In this document: positions 20,799 through 30,768 of the stretch, piece by piece
Layout of the letters: every line of letters starts with the position of its first letter
Numbering within the stretch: position 1 is the first letter of the stretch
Assembly (NCBI RefSeq): GCF_009498215.1
Contig: NZ_CP043498.1
Coordinates: forward strand, 3,267,501-3,331,500
Direction: 5' to 3'
Length of the DNA: 64,000 nt
DNA from: Rhizobium grahamii
GTDB lineage: Bacteria > Pseudomonadota > Alphaproteobacteria > Rhizobiales > Rhizobiaceae
Notes under the pieces: generated by a model
What the model saw: the letters and a program-made list of their open reading frames with translations, nothing else
Databases searched by the model: none
What the model was told of the DNA's origin: nothing
Made by a program: the position numbers and the translations under genes

Positions 20799-21227
20799 TC
20801 AGCTTGCCTTCGCTGGCGCATTCATCGCCCAGAGCACGCCGAACGGATCACGCAGCTGGCCATACCGGTCGCCCCAGAACATCAACTGAACGGGCATGAC
20901 CACCTCTACGCCGGCCTGTACCGCGCGCTCCCACCAGAAATCGATATCGTCGATGACAAGCTGGAGGCTGAAGCCTTGGTGCTTCTGGAACGGATGGCCA
21001 TGCTCGGGATAGGCATCCGAAAGCATCACCGAGCTTCCGTTGATGTAGAGATGGACATGCATCGTCCGGCCATTTTCATCCGGAGGGACGACAAATGCTT
21101 GCTCGGCGCCGAAGGCACGCTTGTAGAATTCCGCGGCCTTCAACGCACCATCAACCGTAATATACGGAAGCAAGCCATTCTTGACCGGCGGCATCTGCAT
21201 CGTGCCGGTTTCCGTTGCGGTATCCAT
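20799..21227 (-). CDS. VOC-family (PhnB/glyoxalase-like) protein
   Basis: 142 residues from the ATG at 21227, chosen because GGAGG lies five bases upstream; two in-frame ATGs at 21239 and 21278 are less well placed. The fold signatures are LLPYITVDGALKAAEFYKRAFGAE near the N-terminus and DRYGQLRDPFGVLWAMN at the C-terminus, the PhnB-like subgroup of the VOC superfamily. No enzyme activity can be assigned. A long plus-strand open frame runs antisense across it and is not coding. Confidence 0.82.
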   Translation of the reverse strand: MDTATETGTMQMPPVKNGLLPYITVDGALKAAEFYKRAFGAEQAFVVPPDENGRTMHVHLYINGSSVMLSDAYPEHGHPFQKHQGFSLQLVIDDIDFWWERAVQAGVEVVMPVQLMFWGDRYGQLRDPFGVLWAMNAPAKAS

Positions 21228-21340
21228 ACTGTCCTCCATCGTTTGATTTGGCTCGGGCGAGAAGCCCAGACCTCTCAAGGACGCGGGAAGATCAGTCGAG
21301 CCGACAGTGATCTCGAAATTTTCTGGAGTCGACGCGAACG

Positions 21341-21583
21341 TCAGAGGTCGATGATCGTACCGCGACCGTCATTCCAGATGCGCATGTTCTCACCGGAATG
21401 TGACCTTGCCTTCGCTGTGGCGCGGACCGGAGCCGGTTTCATCTTCAGCGAAAGCGCGCGGCCAACCATGAGTACCGTCAGAATACCCCCGACTGCGAGC
21501 GTCACGGAAAAGGTGACAAACGCCAGTGCAACGAAGGCGGTGATGCCAGCGAGCAGGAGGAAGACGGAACGAATGCTTTGCAT
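21341..21583 (-). CDS. Small membrane protein of unknown function
   Basis: 80 residues. About 40 hydrophobic residues near the N-terminus (two close helices, SVFLLLAGITAFVALAF and VTLAVGGILTVLMVG) are followed by a basic linker (KMKPAPVRATAKARSHSG) and a short polar tail (ENMRIWNDGRGTIIDL). A GAAAGG ribosome site lies about nine bases upstream. I do not recognise a family; proteins like this occur in many rhizobia. It is divergent from the HpcH/citrate-lyase-like gene and 114 bases from the VOC gene. Confidence 0.65.
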   Translation of the reverse strand: MQSIRSVFLLLAGITAFVALAFVTFSVTLAVGGILTVLMVGRALSLKMKPAPVRATAKARSHSGENMRIWNDGRGTIIDL

Positions 21584-21695
21584 GGTTTTAGACCTTTCTT
21601 CGGAAAGGAATGTGGTTCTTCATTTCTCTCTCTGCAAGATGAGCATGGCTTTTTGTTGTCTTGCCACTCATCACAAAGCTTGGCACAGATTTGTG

Positions 21696-22604
21696 ATGAC
21701 CCGTAAGCCTCCGACTCGTTCCTTGAATCTCCGCCGGTCCGTCCTGAGCGTTCCGGCCATCAATGCACGCGCACTGGAAAAGACCCATGCGCTCGATTGC
21801 GATGCCGTGATCTTCGATATCGAGGACTCGGTGGCGCCGGAGCGAAAGGCGGAAGCCCGCGACAATCTGAAGGCCTTTTTTTCAGGCTCTACTCTTCTGA
21901 ACAAAGAGCGGATCATCCGCATCAATGCGCTTGATTCCACATTCGGCATTGCGGACATGGAATTGGTGCTGGCACTGGAGCCAGATGCCGTACTCCTGCC
22001 GAAAGTAAACGAACCTCAGGATGTGATGGCCGTCAGCGACCGGCTCGCTGACGCCGATGCGCCAGAGAATCTCCGCATCTGGGCGATGATCGAAACGCCA
22101 CGCGGCATTCTGAACGCGGCAGCAATTGCCGAGGCCGGGCGTACACCGGGCTCGAGACTGGATTGTTTCGTCGTCGGCCTCAACGATCTGCGCAAGGAAA
22201 CAGGCGTCCTGCCGCAGCCCGGCCGCACCTATCTCGTGCCCTGGCTTATGCAGGTGGTTCTCGCCGTGCGTGCCTATGGCCTCGACGCGATCGACAGCGT
22301 CTTCAACGATTTCAGGGATGCCGATGCCTTCGATGCCGAATGCGCACATGCCCGCGCCATGGGCTTCGACGGCAAGATGCTGATCCACCCGGCGCAGATC
22401 GAAGCCGCCAACCGACATTTCGGCCCCGATGAGGCTGCCATTGCCGAAGCAGAGTCGATCATCGCCGCCTTTGCCGACCCCACTACCGATGGCCTGAATG
22501 TCATCAATGCCAATGGCCGGATGATCGAGCGCCTGCATCTTGTCCAGGCGGAAAGTCTGGTTCATAAAGCCCGCCTGATTGCAGAACGCCAAACGGCGAA
22601 GTGA
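21696..22604 (+). CDS. HpcH/HpaI-family CoA ester lyase (citrate lyase beta-like)
   Basis: 302 residues from the ATG at 21696. A TIM-barrel aldolase/lyase of the CitE/MclA type: RRSVLSVPAINARALEK at the start, the acidic metal site FDIEDSVAPERK (about 38-49), the strand with AMIETPRGI, and the C-terminal FDGKMLIHPAQIEAAN. CitE-like proteins without CitD/CitF partners usually cleave or hydrolyse malyl-CoA, citramalyl-CoA or similar esters. No partner subunits are nearby. The frame stays open far upstream (to 20745), but that part is antisense to the VOC gene and is not protein-like. Confidence 0.87.
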   Translation: MTRKPPTRSLNLRRSVLSVPAINARALEKTHALDCDAVIFDIEDSVAPERKAEARDNLKAFFSGSTLLNKERIIRINALDSTFGIADMELVLALEPDAVLLPKVNEPQDVMAVSDRLADADAPENLRIWAMIETPRGILNAAAIAEAGRTPGSRLDCFVVGLNDLRKETGVLPQPGRTYLVPWLMQVVLAVRAYGLDAIDSVFNDFRDADAFDAECAHARAMGFDGKMLIHPAQIEAANRHFGPDEAAIAEAESIIAAFADPTTDGLNVINANGRMIERLHLVQAESLVHKARLIAERQTAK

Positions 22605-22617
22605 AAGACGACTTTAG

Positions 22618-22824
22618 ATGAAGCTTTATCGCCTTCTGACCGGCCAGGATGATGCCGCTTTCTGCCACCGCGTGACCGCCGCCCTCAACAAGGGCTGGTC
22701 GTTGAACGGCTCGCCGTCGCTGACCTTTAACACCCAGACCGGCCAAGTGATGTGCGCTCAGGCGATCGTCAAGGAAGTCGAAGGCAAGGAATACCACCCG
22801 GACATGAAGCTGTCCGAACAGTAA
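22618..22824 (+). CDS. DUF1737 domain protein
   Basis: 68 residues. The whole protein is the DUF1737 motif: a short N-terminal strand (KLYRLLTGQDDAAFCHRV), then NKGWSLNGSPSLTFN and a tail VMCAQAIVKEVEGKEY. These small proteins are common in proteobacteria, often annotated as uncharacterised. It starts 13 bases after the lyase gene and so is probably co-transcribed with it. Function unknown. Confidence 0.85.
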   Translation: MKLYRLLTGQDDAAFCHRVTAALNKGWSLNGSPSLTFNTQTGQVMCAQAIVKEVEGKEYHPDMKLSEQ

Positions 22825-22832
22825 GTGAAAGC

Positions 22833-23270
22833 TTATCGTTCGGCTGCCTCTTCGGCGCTCGCCTCGATCCGTTCCATGTCGTCGTCGCTGAGACCGAAAT
22901 GGTGGCCGATCTCATGGATAAGGACGTGAGTGATGATATCGCCCAGTGTCTCGTCGTTCTCGGCCCAGTAGTCGAGGATCGGGCGCCGATAGAGGCGGAT
23001 ACGGTTCGGCAGTTCGCCGGTCTCCATCGTGAAACGCTCGGAGATGCCCCGGCCTTCAAAGAGGCCAAGAAGATCGAACGGCGTTTCCAGCGCCATGTCC
23101 TCGAATATCTCGTCGTCTGGGAAATCCTCGATCTCGATCGTCAGATTGGTGGTCAACGAGCGGAATTCTTCCGGCAGGTGGCTATACGCCTCCATTGCCA
23201 ACGACTCGAAGGTACTGATCGTCGGCGCGTGGCGATCCCGCCAATCCTCGCTCTGGTCTATGCGGGCCAT
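22833..23270 (-). CDS. Metallopeptidase family protein (zincin-like)
   Basis: 145 residues from the ATG at 23270, which follows AGGAAGGA; an upstream extension in frame is rejected. The zinc motif is HEIGHHFG (His at about 119 and 123, Glu at 120), with acidic residues after it. The rest matches the small one-domain zincin-like family (formerly DUF1025): PEEFRSLTTNLTIEIEDFPDDE, then LYRRPILDYW. It lacks a signal peptide, so it is presumably cytoplasmic. Substrates are not known. It is divergent from the SOS-controlled imuA operon. Confidence 0.85.
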   Translation of the reverse strand: MARIDQSEDWRDRHAPTISTFESLAMEAYSHLPEEFRSLTTNLTIEIEDFPDDEIFEDMALETPFDLLGLFEGRGISERFTMETGELPNRIRLYRRPILDYWAENDETLGDIITHVLIHEIGHHFGLSDDDMERIEASAEEAAER

Positions 23271-23395
23271 TAATATTCCTTCCTTTGCGGCCCATATAGA
23301 ACCTTTGCGTACGATTTTCGAGAGCGGAATCAAAGGCAGGAATAAATTCACATCAAATGGCTGTTGACTCTTCAGTCCGCCTCTGGAATCCATAA

Positions 23396-23410
23396 GAACA
23401 CAACAGGAAC
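23396..23410 (+). promoter_or_regulatory. LexA (SOS) box of imuA operon
   Basis: GAAC-ACAACAG-GAAC, an exact match to the alphaproteobacterial LexA operator (GTTC/GAAC-N7-GTTC/GAAC), 22 bases before the imuA start codon. Confidence 0.88.
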
Positions 23411-23431
23411 ATACGAGACTTGGAGAACGTC

Positions 23432-24379
23432 ATGGCACAGTCGGCCGTGACGCGCGAGCGGCTTTTTGCGCTCCGCGAAACCATTGCAAAGCTTGAAGGA
23501 AAGCCCGCGCCGGCCTTGGCTGCCGCGCAAGGCGAAGCCCTGGCCGAAAAGGATCTCTCCGCCAAGAGCGACAGTGGCCTGCGTCTTCCTCTTGGAATCC
23601 CCGTGCTCGACGAGGCAATAGATGGCGGCCTGCCGCTCGACGGGATCACCGAGGTTCGTTCCGACCTTTTGCGCGAAGCCGGCGCCGGTAGCGGCTTTGT
23701 GTTGGCGCTTGCCGCCATGCTGCAGCGTCAAGCGGGAGAGAGCCACAGTGCTCCGCTACCGATCCTCTGGATCGCGGACATGGTTTCCACGATGGAAGCA
23801 GGCATCCCCTACGCCGTGGGTCTGCGCGATTTCGGTCTGAAACCGGAGCGGTTCTTCTATGCCAGTCCACGCAAGCTTGAAGATGCCCTCTGGCTTGCTG
23901 AGGCCGCAGTCGAAAGCGGCATCTTTCCTGCGACAATTCTGGAGGTTCGCGGCAATCCGAAACCCTTCGGTCTGACGGAAAGCCGTCGTTTGAGCTTGCG
24001 GGCGAAAGCATCGAAACGCCCGCTTTTCTTGTTGCGGCAGGCTGGAGAGGAAGAGGCCAGCAGCGCTTGCTTCCGCTTCCTTGTGGCACCCGCGCCGGCA
24101 CAGGCGCGCGCCTTGCCGGATGGCACGATGCTGGGCGGTAGCATCGGCAATCCGGTTTTTCATCTCACCCTGGAGAAGAGCCGCAACCCGGCTCCCCTCT
24201 CCTTTCTACTGGAGTGGAACCCTCATGACCGCCGTTTTTTCGCCGTCTCACAATCAGTCGACCCTCGCCTTCCAGACGAACGCGCAGCGCATTCTGGCAC
24301 TCCACTTTCCGCATCTTCCAACCGACCGAATATCAAGAAAGAAATGGGGGCTCTCCTGGCGTTCGCGCGGACGTCCTGA
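23432..24379 (+). CDS. imuA: SOS mutagenesis protein ImuA
   Basis: 315 residues from the ATG at 23432 (GGAG seven bases upstream; a TTG four codons earlier is possible). It is a RecA/SulA-like fold: LGIPVLDEAIDGGLPLDGITEVR near residues 55-78, then GSGFVLALAAML where RecA has Walker A, which is degenerate here. ImuA works with ImuB and DnaE2 in error-prone translesion synthesis after DNA damage and links the complex to RecA. It is the first gene of the LexA-boxed cassette. Its last 155 bases overlap imuB in another frame. Confidence 0.92.
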   Translation: MAQSAVTRERLFALRETIAKLEGKPAPALAAAQGEALAEKDLSAKSDSGLRLPLGIPVLDEAIDGGLPLDGITEVRSDLLREAGAGSGFVLALAAMLQRQAGESHSAPLPILWIADMVSTMEAGIPYAVGLRDFGLKPERFFYASPRKLEDALWLAEAAVESGIFPATILEVRGNPKPFGLTESRRLSLRAKASKRPLFLLRQAGEEEASSACFRFLVAPAPAQARALPDGTMLGGSIGNPVFHLTLEKSRNPAPLSFLLEWNPHDRRFFAVSQSVDPRLPDERAAHSGTPLSASSNRPNIKKEMGALLAFARTS

Positions 24380-25835
24380 AGCCGCACCGATCGTCTGCTC
24401 CAGCCGTCTCAACAATACCATGCGGCTGACAGCGCTCGACGAGGCAGCCGAAACCCTCAATCTCCGAAAGCACATGGGCGTCGCCGAAGCCCGCGCCATC
24501 TACCCCACGCTCGATGTGATCGAAGACGACCCAGCCGCCAACCGGCGCTTCCTGGAAGCGATCGCCGACTGGTGCGATCGCTATACTCCGCTTGTCGCTC
24601 TCGACGGCGTCGATGGCCTTTTCCTCGATATTACCGGCTGCACCCATCTGTTCGGCGGCGAGGCCTCCCTTCTCAAGGATATTCTCGCCAGGCTCTTCCA
24701 GATGGGAATTGACGCGCGCGGCGCCATTTCTTCCTCGCCGGGATTGTCCTGGGCCATCAGCCGCTTCGGCCAGGGCGGCATCATTGACCATGAAGAGGCC
24801 GAACAGGCGCTGGCTCCCCTGCCCGTCGCGGCCTTGCGCCTCGAGGAAGAAACGATAGGTGGCCTGAACAAGATGGGCCTCAAATATGTCGGCGATTTAC
24901 TGACCGCGCCGCGCGCCCCGCTCACCCGCCGATTTGGAGGAACGGTGCTCTTGAGGCTCGATCAGGCGCTTGGAACCGATGAGGAGCCGGTTTCCCCGCG
25001 CCTGCCCGTCGCGAGCCTCTCGGTTGAACGTCGCCTGATTGAACCGATCGGAGCCGAGGACGACATCCTCGTGCTCACCAATCAGATTGCCGTCTCCCTG
25101 AAGCCCTCGCTGGAAGCGCGTGGCGTCGGCGGTCGAATCTTCGAACTGGTGCTGTTCCGTGTCGACGGCAAGGTGTTTCGCATTTCCGCCGGGACCGCAC
25201 AGCCCTTGCGGGAGCCGAAGCGCATCGCCGCTCTCTTTGCCGAACGCCTGCAGGCAATTCACGACGATTTCGATGCTGGTTACGGATTCGAGATCCTTCG
25301 TCTCAACGTGCTCCTGCACGAGGACTTCGTGACCTCACAGGGTGATTTCGAACACCACCAACAAAAGGACGCGTCTCTTGCCACCTTCGTGGATCGGGTT
25401 TCAGCCCGCCTTGGAGAAGACTGCCTGCAAACATTCCAATTGCGAGAGAGCCACGTACCGGAAAGAGCCGTCATTGCCGTGCCTGCAATCGATCATCTGT
25501 CCGCCCCCAAAGCCCGGGAAGGACATACACCGCCGGCTAGGAGCGAGCGGCCCATCCGGCTATTGCGGAAACCGGAGCCAATGGATGCCTTTGCCATCGA
25601 AATCCCCGATGGTGCACCAGCGAGTTTTCACTGGCGTCGGATGCAGCACCGCGTTTTGAAAAGCGAGGGACCCGAGCGGCTGGCAATGGAATGGTGGCTC
25701 GATGGGTCGGATGCTGAAGATCGAGACTACTTCCGGATCGAAGACGACAAGGGGCGCCGCTTCTGGATCTATCGCCAGGGTCATTATGAGCGTGACGCAG
25801 CGCAGAACTGGTTCATGCATGGGGTCATTGCCTGA
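24225..25835 (+). CDS. imuB: Y-family polymerase-like protein ImuB
   Basis: 536 residues from the ATG at 24225, inside the end of imuA. The conserved N-terminal motif [14 protein letters not shown] (about 23-36) must be translated, so a long overlap is needed whatever start is used. It has a DinB-like palm and fingers, but the catalytic Asp-Glu pair of active Y-family enzymes reads Asp-Gly in [16 protein letters not shown]. This is the usual ImuB state: an inactive scaffold that binds the beta clamp, ImuA and DnaE2. Its TGA overlaps the dnaE2 ATG by one base (TGATG), giving translational coupling. Confidence 0.93.
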   Translation: MTAVFSPSHNQSTLAFQTNAQRILALHFPHLPTDRISRKKWGLSWRSRGRPEAAPIVCSSRLNNTMRLTALDEAAETLNLRKHMGVAEARAIYPTLDVIEDDPAANRRFLEAIADWCDRYTPLVALDGVDGLFLDITGCTHLFGGEASLLKDILARLFQMGIDARGAISSSPGLSWAISRFGQGGIIDHEEAEQALAPLPVAALRLEEETIGGLNKMGLKYVGDLLTAPRAPLTRRFGGTVLLRLDQALGTDEEPVSPRLPVASLSVERRLIEPIGAEDDILVLTNQIAVSLKPSLEARGVGGRIFELVLFRVDGKVFRISAGTAQPLREPKRIAALFAERLQAIHDDFDAGYGFEILRLNVLLHEDFVTSQGDFEHHQQKDASLATFVDRVSARLGEDCLQTFQLRESHVPERAVIAVPAIDHLSAPKAREGHTPPARSERPIRLLRKPEPMDAFAIEIPDGAPASFHWRRMQHRVLKSEGPERLAMEWWLDGSDAEDRDYFRIEDDKGRRFWIYRQGHYERDAAQNWFMHGVIA

Positions 25836-28800
25836 TGTCCGCCGTCTTCGAAATCGGCGCCAAGACCAATTTCTCCTTTCTGGAGGGTGCCTCCAAGCCC
25901 GAAGAAATGGTCGTTCAAGCTGCCGTTCTGAAGCTCGGAGGCCTTGGCATAGCCGATCGCAATTCGGTTGCCGGCGTCGTCCGGGCGCATGCCCAGGCAA
26001 AGGCGATTCTGAAGAAGTTCGAACGAATGAAAGCCGGGCTTCTGGAGGAACGCGAAAAGAAGGATATCATTCCCGATCCGATCCGTTTCCAGCCGGGGGC
26101 CCGTCTCGTCTTTGCGGACGGAACCCCTGACATTCTTGCATACCCTCGCGACCGCCAAGGCTGGGCGCATCTTTGCCGGTTACTGAGCGCCGGAAACCTG
26201 CGAGCCGAAAAGGGTAAGTGCATTCTTTTTGAAGACGATCTGATGGAATGGGGCGACGGCATGATGCTTGCAATCGTCCCTCACCCCTCCACGACCGACG
26301 ATAACAATCACGCAGCGTTCGAAGCCTGTCTGGAACGCTTCAGAAAGCGCTTCCGGAAAAACATCCACATTGCGCTCGCTCCCGCCTACGATGGCCGCGA
26401 CAAGCGGATGTTTGCGACTATTTCCAAGCTGGCACACCGCAACCGCATTCCCTTGATCGCGACCAACCAACCGCTCTACCACGATACCGCTCGCCGCCCC
26501 CTCGCTGATATCGTGACATCGATCCGGGAGCACGTTCCCATTCCCGAGGCTGGCTTTCTCCTGGCTCCGAATGCCGAGCGCTATCTTAAAAGTGGTGGAG
26601 AAATTCTGCGTCTCTTCAGAGACTATCCGCAGGCAGTCACGAACACCGAAAGGTTCTTTGGAGACCTTTGCTTTTCACTCGACGAACTGGAGCACAACTA
26701 CCCTCCCGAGAATGACGCGGGGGAAACACCGTATGAAACACTGGAACGCCTAACCAGATCAGGTGCTGCAAAGCGCTTCCCCAATGGCGTGCCTGAAAAA
26801 GTTCAAGAGAACATCGAATACGAGCTGAGCCTCATTCGTCAAAAGCAATATGAACCATACTTCCTGACGGTCCATCGGATCATCCAATATGCTCGGCATG
26901 AAAAGAAAATCCTCTGCCAGGGGCGCGGCTCAGCGGCAAACTCGGTCATTTGCTATTGCCTGGAGATAACCGAAGTCAATCCGGAGAAGAGCACCCTGCT
27001 CTTCGACCGCTTCCTCTCGATGGACCGCGACGAGCCGCCGGATATCGATGTGGATTTCGAACACGAGAGGCGCGAAGAAGTCATCCAACATATCTACGAG
27101 AAATACGGCAAGGAACATGCCGGTCTGACGGCAGGGGTCACGACCTACCGTACCCGATCCGCTGGGCGCGAGGTCTCGAAGGCTTTCGGTCTCTCGGAGG
27201 ACGTCCAGTCTGCCATCGGCAGTCTGGTCTGGGGCTGGTCGGAAGAAAAGCTGTCCGAGCGGGAAGCGAAAGCCGCCGGGCTCGTAACCTCCGATCCCGT
27301 GACCCAAAACGTGCTGAAATATGCATCCGAGCTTCTTGGTTTTCCCCGTCATCTCACCCAGCATGTCGGCGGCTTCGTCATCACCAGGGACAGGCTGGAT
27401 GAAGTCGTTCCGATCATGAAGACGGCGATGCCCGGACGCTACATGGTCGAATGGGACAAGGATGACCTCGACAACCTAAAAATCCTCAAGGTCGACATCC
27501 TGGCACTTGGAATGCTGACCGCATTGAAGAGGGCATTCGATCTGCTTCTCCTGCACTACGACGTCAAGAAGACACTCGCCGATCTCGGCAACGCCACGCA
27601 TGAAGACGAGAAACCGGTCTATGCGATGATGTGCCGGGCCGACACGCTCGGCGTCTTCCAGATCGAGAGTCGGGCGCAGATGAGCATGCTTCCACGTCTG
27701 AAGCCGAAGGAATTCTACGATCTTGTCATCGAAGTCGCTATCGTCAGACCCGGCCCCATCCAGGGAGACATGGTCCATCCCTATCTGAAACGCCGCGAAC
27801 AAAGAGCACGCGGAATTCCGGTAACGTATCCAAATCCCGAGCTTGAAAAAGTTCTCCAGAGAACGCTTGGTGTACCACTGTTTCAGGAACAGGCCATGCA
27901 AATAGCCATCACGGCGGCAGGCTTTGAGCCCGCTGAAGCAGATCAACTGAGACGCGCCATGGCAACCTTCAAAAGAACAGGCACTATCGGCGATTTCGAA
28001 AAGCGTTTCATCAATGGCATGGTCGCGAAAAAATATCCTCCTGATTTTGCCAAGCAATGTTTCAATCAGATCAAGGGTTTTGGCGAGTACGGCTTCCCGG
28101 AAAGCCACGCGGCTTCGTTCGCACTGCTGGTCTACGCCTCGTCCTGGGTAAAGGCCTACTATCCTGATGTTTTCTGTGCCGCGATGCTGAATTCGCAGCC
28201 AATGGGTTTTTATGCTCCTGCACAGCTCGTCAGGGATGCCCGGGAACATGGCGTCGAGATCAGGCCCGTCGACATCAATAGATCGAACTGGGATTGCTTG
28301 CTTGAGGAGACAGAATTCAACAGACATGCAGTCGACTTCCGGCATGCCAGCATGCGGGATGTCATCAAGACAGAACGAGCCGTTCGGCTTGGGTTCAGGC
28401 AGATAAAGGGTCTTTCGGAAGACAGCATGAAGCAGCTCGTTGCCAACAGAGGCGAGGGCTATTCTTCCATCCGCGATCTCTGGCTACGCTCAGGCTTGCA
28501 GAAAGCAGATATGGAACGTCTCGCTGATGCCGATGCCTTTCACTCCATAAGACTGTCTCGGCGGGATGCACTTTGGGCCGTGCGGGCACTCGATGTGAAG
28601 AGCGCCGCCGAAAAGCTCCCTCTGTTTGACCAAGTAAGCCACATCGACCTGCAGGTCGAACCCGAGACAAGATTGCCGGAAATGCTGCAGGGCGAACAGG
28701 TTATCGAGGATTACCGATACCTCTCGCTCTCTCTGAAGGCACATCCCGTCTCATTTCTGCGCGAAGAGTTTCACAAGGCAGGCGTCCTCAGAAGCGTCGA

Positions 28801-29269
28801 CCTTCTGACCGTTCCGAACGGACGAAAAGTGACGATCGCCGGTCTTGTTTTGGTGCGTCAGCGCCCAGGCTCAGCCAACGGCGTCATCTTCATGACCCTG
28901 GAAGACGAGACCGGCGTTGCCAACGCCATTGTCTGGACGAAAGTCTTCGAGAAGTACCGCCCGATCGTCATGGGAGCGCGGCTTGTGAAGATATATGGCA
29001 GGCTTCAGAGCCAGAGCGGCGTCATCCATACCGTCGTCGATCATATCGAGGACATGACGCCCGCACTTGGTATCCTGCAGAAGGAAGCCAGGCGGTTCGG
29101 CGTCAGCGATCGCTCCGATGAAGCGCTCAATCCGACAGCGGATCCCCGTCAGCGAAAGGTAGCCAACGCCCTGGAGAAGGCCGTTATGGAGAGGAAGATA
29201 ACTACGGGCAGCAGGACTGAAACACGCGAGACAGCCGGCGTCATGCCAAGGGGCCGAAACTTCCATTGA
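25835..29269 (+). CDS. dnaE2: Error-prone DNA polymerase DnaE2
   Basis: 1144 residues. C-family polymerase: an N-terminal PHP domain ([16 protein letters not shown]), the catalytic acidic motif [11 protein letters not shown] (about 401-411), and a C-terminal OB domain ([14 protein letters not shown] ... [15 protein letters not shown]). The start [11 protein letters not shown] in place of the HVHSxYS motif of replicative DnaE, and the SOS operon setting, identify the DnaE2 group. It extends past lesions with ImuA/ImuB and causes damage-induced mutagenesis. Length is normal. It ends with a hairpin at 29294-29316 (GAGTGCCA / TGGCACTC) that lacks a T-run. Confidence 0.96.
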   Translation: MSAVFEIGAKTNFSFLEGASKPEEMVVQAAVLKLGGLGIADRNSVAGVVRAHAQAKAILKKFERMKAGLLEEREKKDIIPDPIRFQPGARLVFADGTPDILAYPRDRQGWAHLCRLLSAGNLRAEKGKCILFEDDLMEWGDGMMLAIVPHPSTTDDNNHAAFEACLERFRKRFRKNIHIALAPAYDGRDKRMFATISKLAHRNRIPLIATNQPLYHDTARRPLADIVTSIREHVPIPEAGFLLAPNAERYLKSGGEILRLFRDYPQAVTNTERFFGDLCFSLDELEHNYPPENDAGETPYETLERLTRSGAAKRFPNGVPEKVQENIEYELSLIRQKQYEPYFLTVHRIIQYARHEKKILCQGRGSAANSVICYCLEITEVNPEKSTLLFDRFLSMDRDEPPDIDVDFEHERREEVIQHIYEKYGKEHAGLTAGVTTYRTRSAGREVSKAFGLSEDVQSAIGSLVWGWSEEKLSEREAKAAGLVTSDPVTQNVLKYASELLGFPRHLTQHVGGFVITRDRLDEVVPIMKTAMPGRYMVEWDKDDLDNLKILKVDILALGMLTALKRAFDLLLLHYDVKKTLADLGNATHEDEKPVYAMMCRADTLGVFQIESRAQMSMLPRLKPKEFYDLVIEVAIVRPGPIQGDMVHPYLKRREQRARGIPVTYPNPELEKVLQRTLGVPLFQEQAMQIAITAAGFEPAEADQLRRAMATFKRTGTIGDFEKRFINGMVAKKYPPDFAKQCFNQIKGFGEYGFPESHAASFALLVYASSWVKAYYPDVFCAAMLNSQPMGFYAPAQLVRDAREHGVEIRPVDINRSNWDCLLEETEFNRHAVDFRHASMRDVIKTERAVRLGFRQIKGLSEDSMKQLVANRGEGYSSIRDLWLRSGLQKADMERLADADAFHSIRLSRRDALWAVRALDVKSAAEKLPLFDQVSHIDLQVEPETRLPEMLQGEQVIEDYRYLSLSLKAHPVSFLREEFHKAGVLRSVDLLTVPNGRKVTIAGLVLVRQRPGSANGVIFMTLEDETGVANAIVWTKVFEKYRPIVMGARLVKIYGRLQSQSGVIHTVVDHIEDMTPALGILQKEARRFGVSDRSDEALNPTADPRQRKVANALEKAVMERKITTGSRTETRETAGVMPRGRNFH

Positions 29270-29420
29270 GGAGCTTGGAATTGGTGGCAGTCCGAGTGCC
29301 AATTGTTCTGGCACTCCGGCATGCGACCAAAGGCGCATCCGCAGACTCTATTTTTTCTTGACAGCTGTCGTCTTCTTTAGCAGAAAAGACGATAGTGAAT
29401 GTCATGTTTGGAATGACGAC

Positions 29421-29732
29421 GTGCTTGTCTGCAGCTGCAATTACATAACTGACCACGAAATCCGGGAAGTCATCAACGAGCTTCTCGAGCAGGACTGTTG
29501 GCAGCTTATCGTGCCTGCAAAAGTCTATCACGCTATGGAGAAACGGGGCCGCTGCTGTGGCTGCTTCCCGAACGTGGTCGATATTATCATCCAGACAACC
29601 GAGGAATATCACGCCGGTCACCACTCGACGGAAGCCGAAATATTTGATTTCATGTCCCGCCTGAGAAAATTCCATGAAGAAAACAGGAGAGCGGACATTG
29701 AAAGGCGACAAAAAAGTCATCGAGCGGCTTAA
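29421..29732 (+). CDS. bfd: Bacterioferritin-associated ferredoxin (Bfd-like)
   Basis: About 103 residues from a GTG at 29421, giving (M)[17 protein letters not shown], the normal Bfd beginning; a TTG at 29358 would add 21 residues of no similarity. The four [2Fe-2S] ligands are present as Cys-Ser-Cys near the N-terminus and [10 protein letters not shown] about 34 residues later. Bfd docks on bacterioferritin and reduces its iron core so that iron can leave. The last 40 residues ([26 protein letters not shown]) extend beyond the minimal domain. It overlaps bfr by 35 bases. A TTGACA hexamer lies at 29358-29363, a possible -35. Confidence 0.82.
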   Translation: MLVCSCNYITDHEIREVINELLEQDCWQLIVPAKVYHAMEKRGRCCGCFPNVVDIIIQTTEEYHAGHHSTEAEIFDFMSRLRKFHEENRRADIERRQKSHRAA

Positions 29733-30183
29733 CGAGGCTCTCTTCCTAGAGCTTGGCGCTGTCAATCAGTATTGGGTCCATTACCGCCTTCTTGAAGATT
29801 GGGGCTACACCAAGCTCGCAAAGAAGGAACGCGCCGAATCCATCGAGGAAATGCATCATGCCGATCGTCTGGTTGCGCGCATCATCTTCCTGGAAGGCCA
29901 TCCCAACCTGCAGACACTCGCACCGCTTCGCATCGGCCAGAACGTCAAGGAAGTTCTGGAAGCCGACCTTGCCGGCGAGTACGATGCCCGTAGCGCTTAC
30001 AAGAAGTCGCGCGATATCTGTCATGAGGCCGGCGACTACGTCTCCATGAAGCTCTTCGAAGAGCTTCTGGCGGACGAGGAAGGCCATATCGACTTCCTCG
30101 AAACGCAGCTCGAACTTCTGAATAAGATCGGCGAAGCGAAATACGGCCAGCTGAACGCAGATTCTGCCAACGAAGCGGAATGA
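29698..30183 (+). CDS. bfr: Bacterioferritin
   Basis: 161 residues from a TTG at 29698 preceded by AGGAGA, which gives the standard start (M)[15 protein letters not shown] and standard length; an ATG eight codons earlier has no good ribosome site. Ferroxidase ligands are in place (E18, E51, H54, and the later EEGHID pair) and M52 is the haem ligand. Twenty-four subunits form an iron-storage shell with haem between dimers. The gene starts inside bfd, so the two are translationally linked and co-regulated, probably by iron; no clear Irr or RirA site was found. Confidence 0.96.
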   Translation: MKGDKKVIERLNEALFLELGAVNQYWVHYRLLEDWGYTKLAKKERAESIEEMHHADRLVARIIFLEGHPNLQTLAPLRIGQNVKEVLEADLAGEYDARSAYKKSRDICHEAGDYVSMKLFEELLADEEGHIDFLETQLELLNKIGEAKYGQLNADSANEAE

Positions 30184-30192
30184 TCCGGGATC

Positions 30193-30217
30193 AAGCCGGC
30201 CGCAATGCGGCCGGCTT
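30193..30217 (+). terminator. Hairpin after bfr
   Basis: Eleven-base perfect stem AAGCCGGCCGC / GCGGCCGGCTT with three-base loop. The following T-content is weak (CCTTATT), so it is a probable terminator. It separates bfr from the convergent rppH. Confidence 0.65.
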
Positions 30218-30219
30218 CC

Positions 30220-30768
30220 TTATTCTGACGGCGCCAAACTCGCCAGGTGGCGAAACTCTTTCACAACCTGATCATACACTCCGCGCTTAAACGGCACGAT
30301 CAAGCCAGGCAGGCTTTCCATCGGCTTCCACTGCCACTCATCGAACTCCGGAGAATGCCCGCCCGGCGGCGGGTTGATCGCAATCTCGCTCTCATCTCCA
30401 TCAAAACGAAAGGCAAACCAGCGCTGGGTCTGCCCGCGAAACTTTCCCTTCAGCCCAATGCCGATCAACTGAGCCGGCAAATCATAATTGATCCAGTCGC
30501 GCGCCTCAGCCAGCAGCGTGACCGTCTTCATTCCAGTCTCTTCGTAAAGCTCCCGATACGCGGCCTCCAGCGGATCTTCGCCGTGATCGATGCCGCCTTG
30601 CGGCATCTGCCACAGCTGCGGTGAACCGTCATACTCCGAGTTTTCTTCGGGAATACGGCGGCCGGCCCAGACCAAGCCGGCACGGTTAAGCACCATCACG
30701 CCGACGCAAGGGCGGTAAGGAAGGTCTTCTGCTCTGATGTTTTGCTTGTTCATTGGCCCCACACTCAT
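30220..30768 (-). CDS. rppH: RNA pyrophosphohydrolase (Nudix)
   Basis: 182 residues from the ATG at 30768, which overlaps the stop of the upstream deacetylase gene as ATGA; the ATG at 30753 ([15 protein letters not shown]) is an alternative. The Nudix box is [23 protein letters not shown]. The flanking [21 protein letters not shown] and WQMPQGG are typical of RppH, which removes pyrophosphate from mRNA 5' ends and starts decay. It is the last gene of the leftward envelope/RNA series. Confidence 0.93.
   Translation of the reverse strand: MSVGPMNKQNIRAEDLPYRPCVGVMVLNRAGLVWAGRRIPEENSEYDGSPQLWQMPQGGIDHGEDPLEAAYRELYEETGMKTVTLLAEARDWINYDLPAQLIGIGLKGKFRGQTQRWFAFRFDGDESEIAINPPPGGHSPEFDEWQWKPMESLPGLIVPFKRGVYDQVVKEFRHLASLAPSE

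Noticed and set aside
20745..21695. Upstream extension of the HpcH-like lyase on the plus strand
   Set aside because: The family start is at 21696. The extension is antisense to the VOC gene and to the 80-residue membrane protein, both of which have ribosome sites.
29294..29316. Terminator after dnaE2
   Set aside because: The hairpin is perfect (8 bp), but no T-run follows in either direction, so it is mentioned only with dnaE2.
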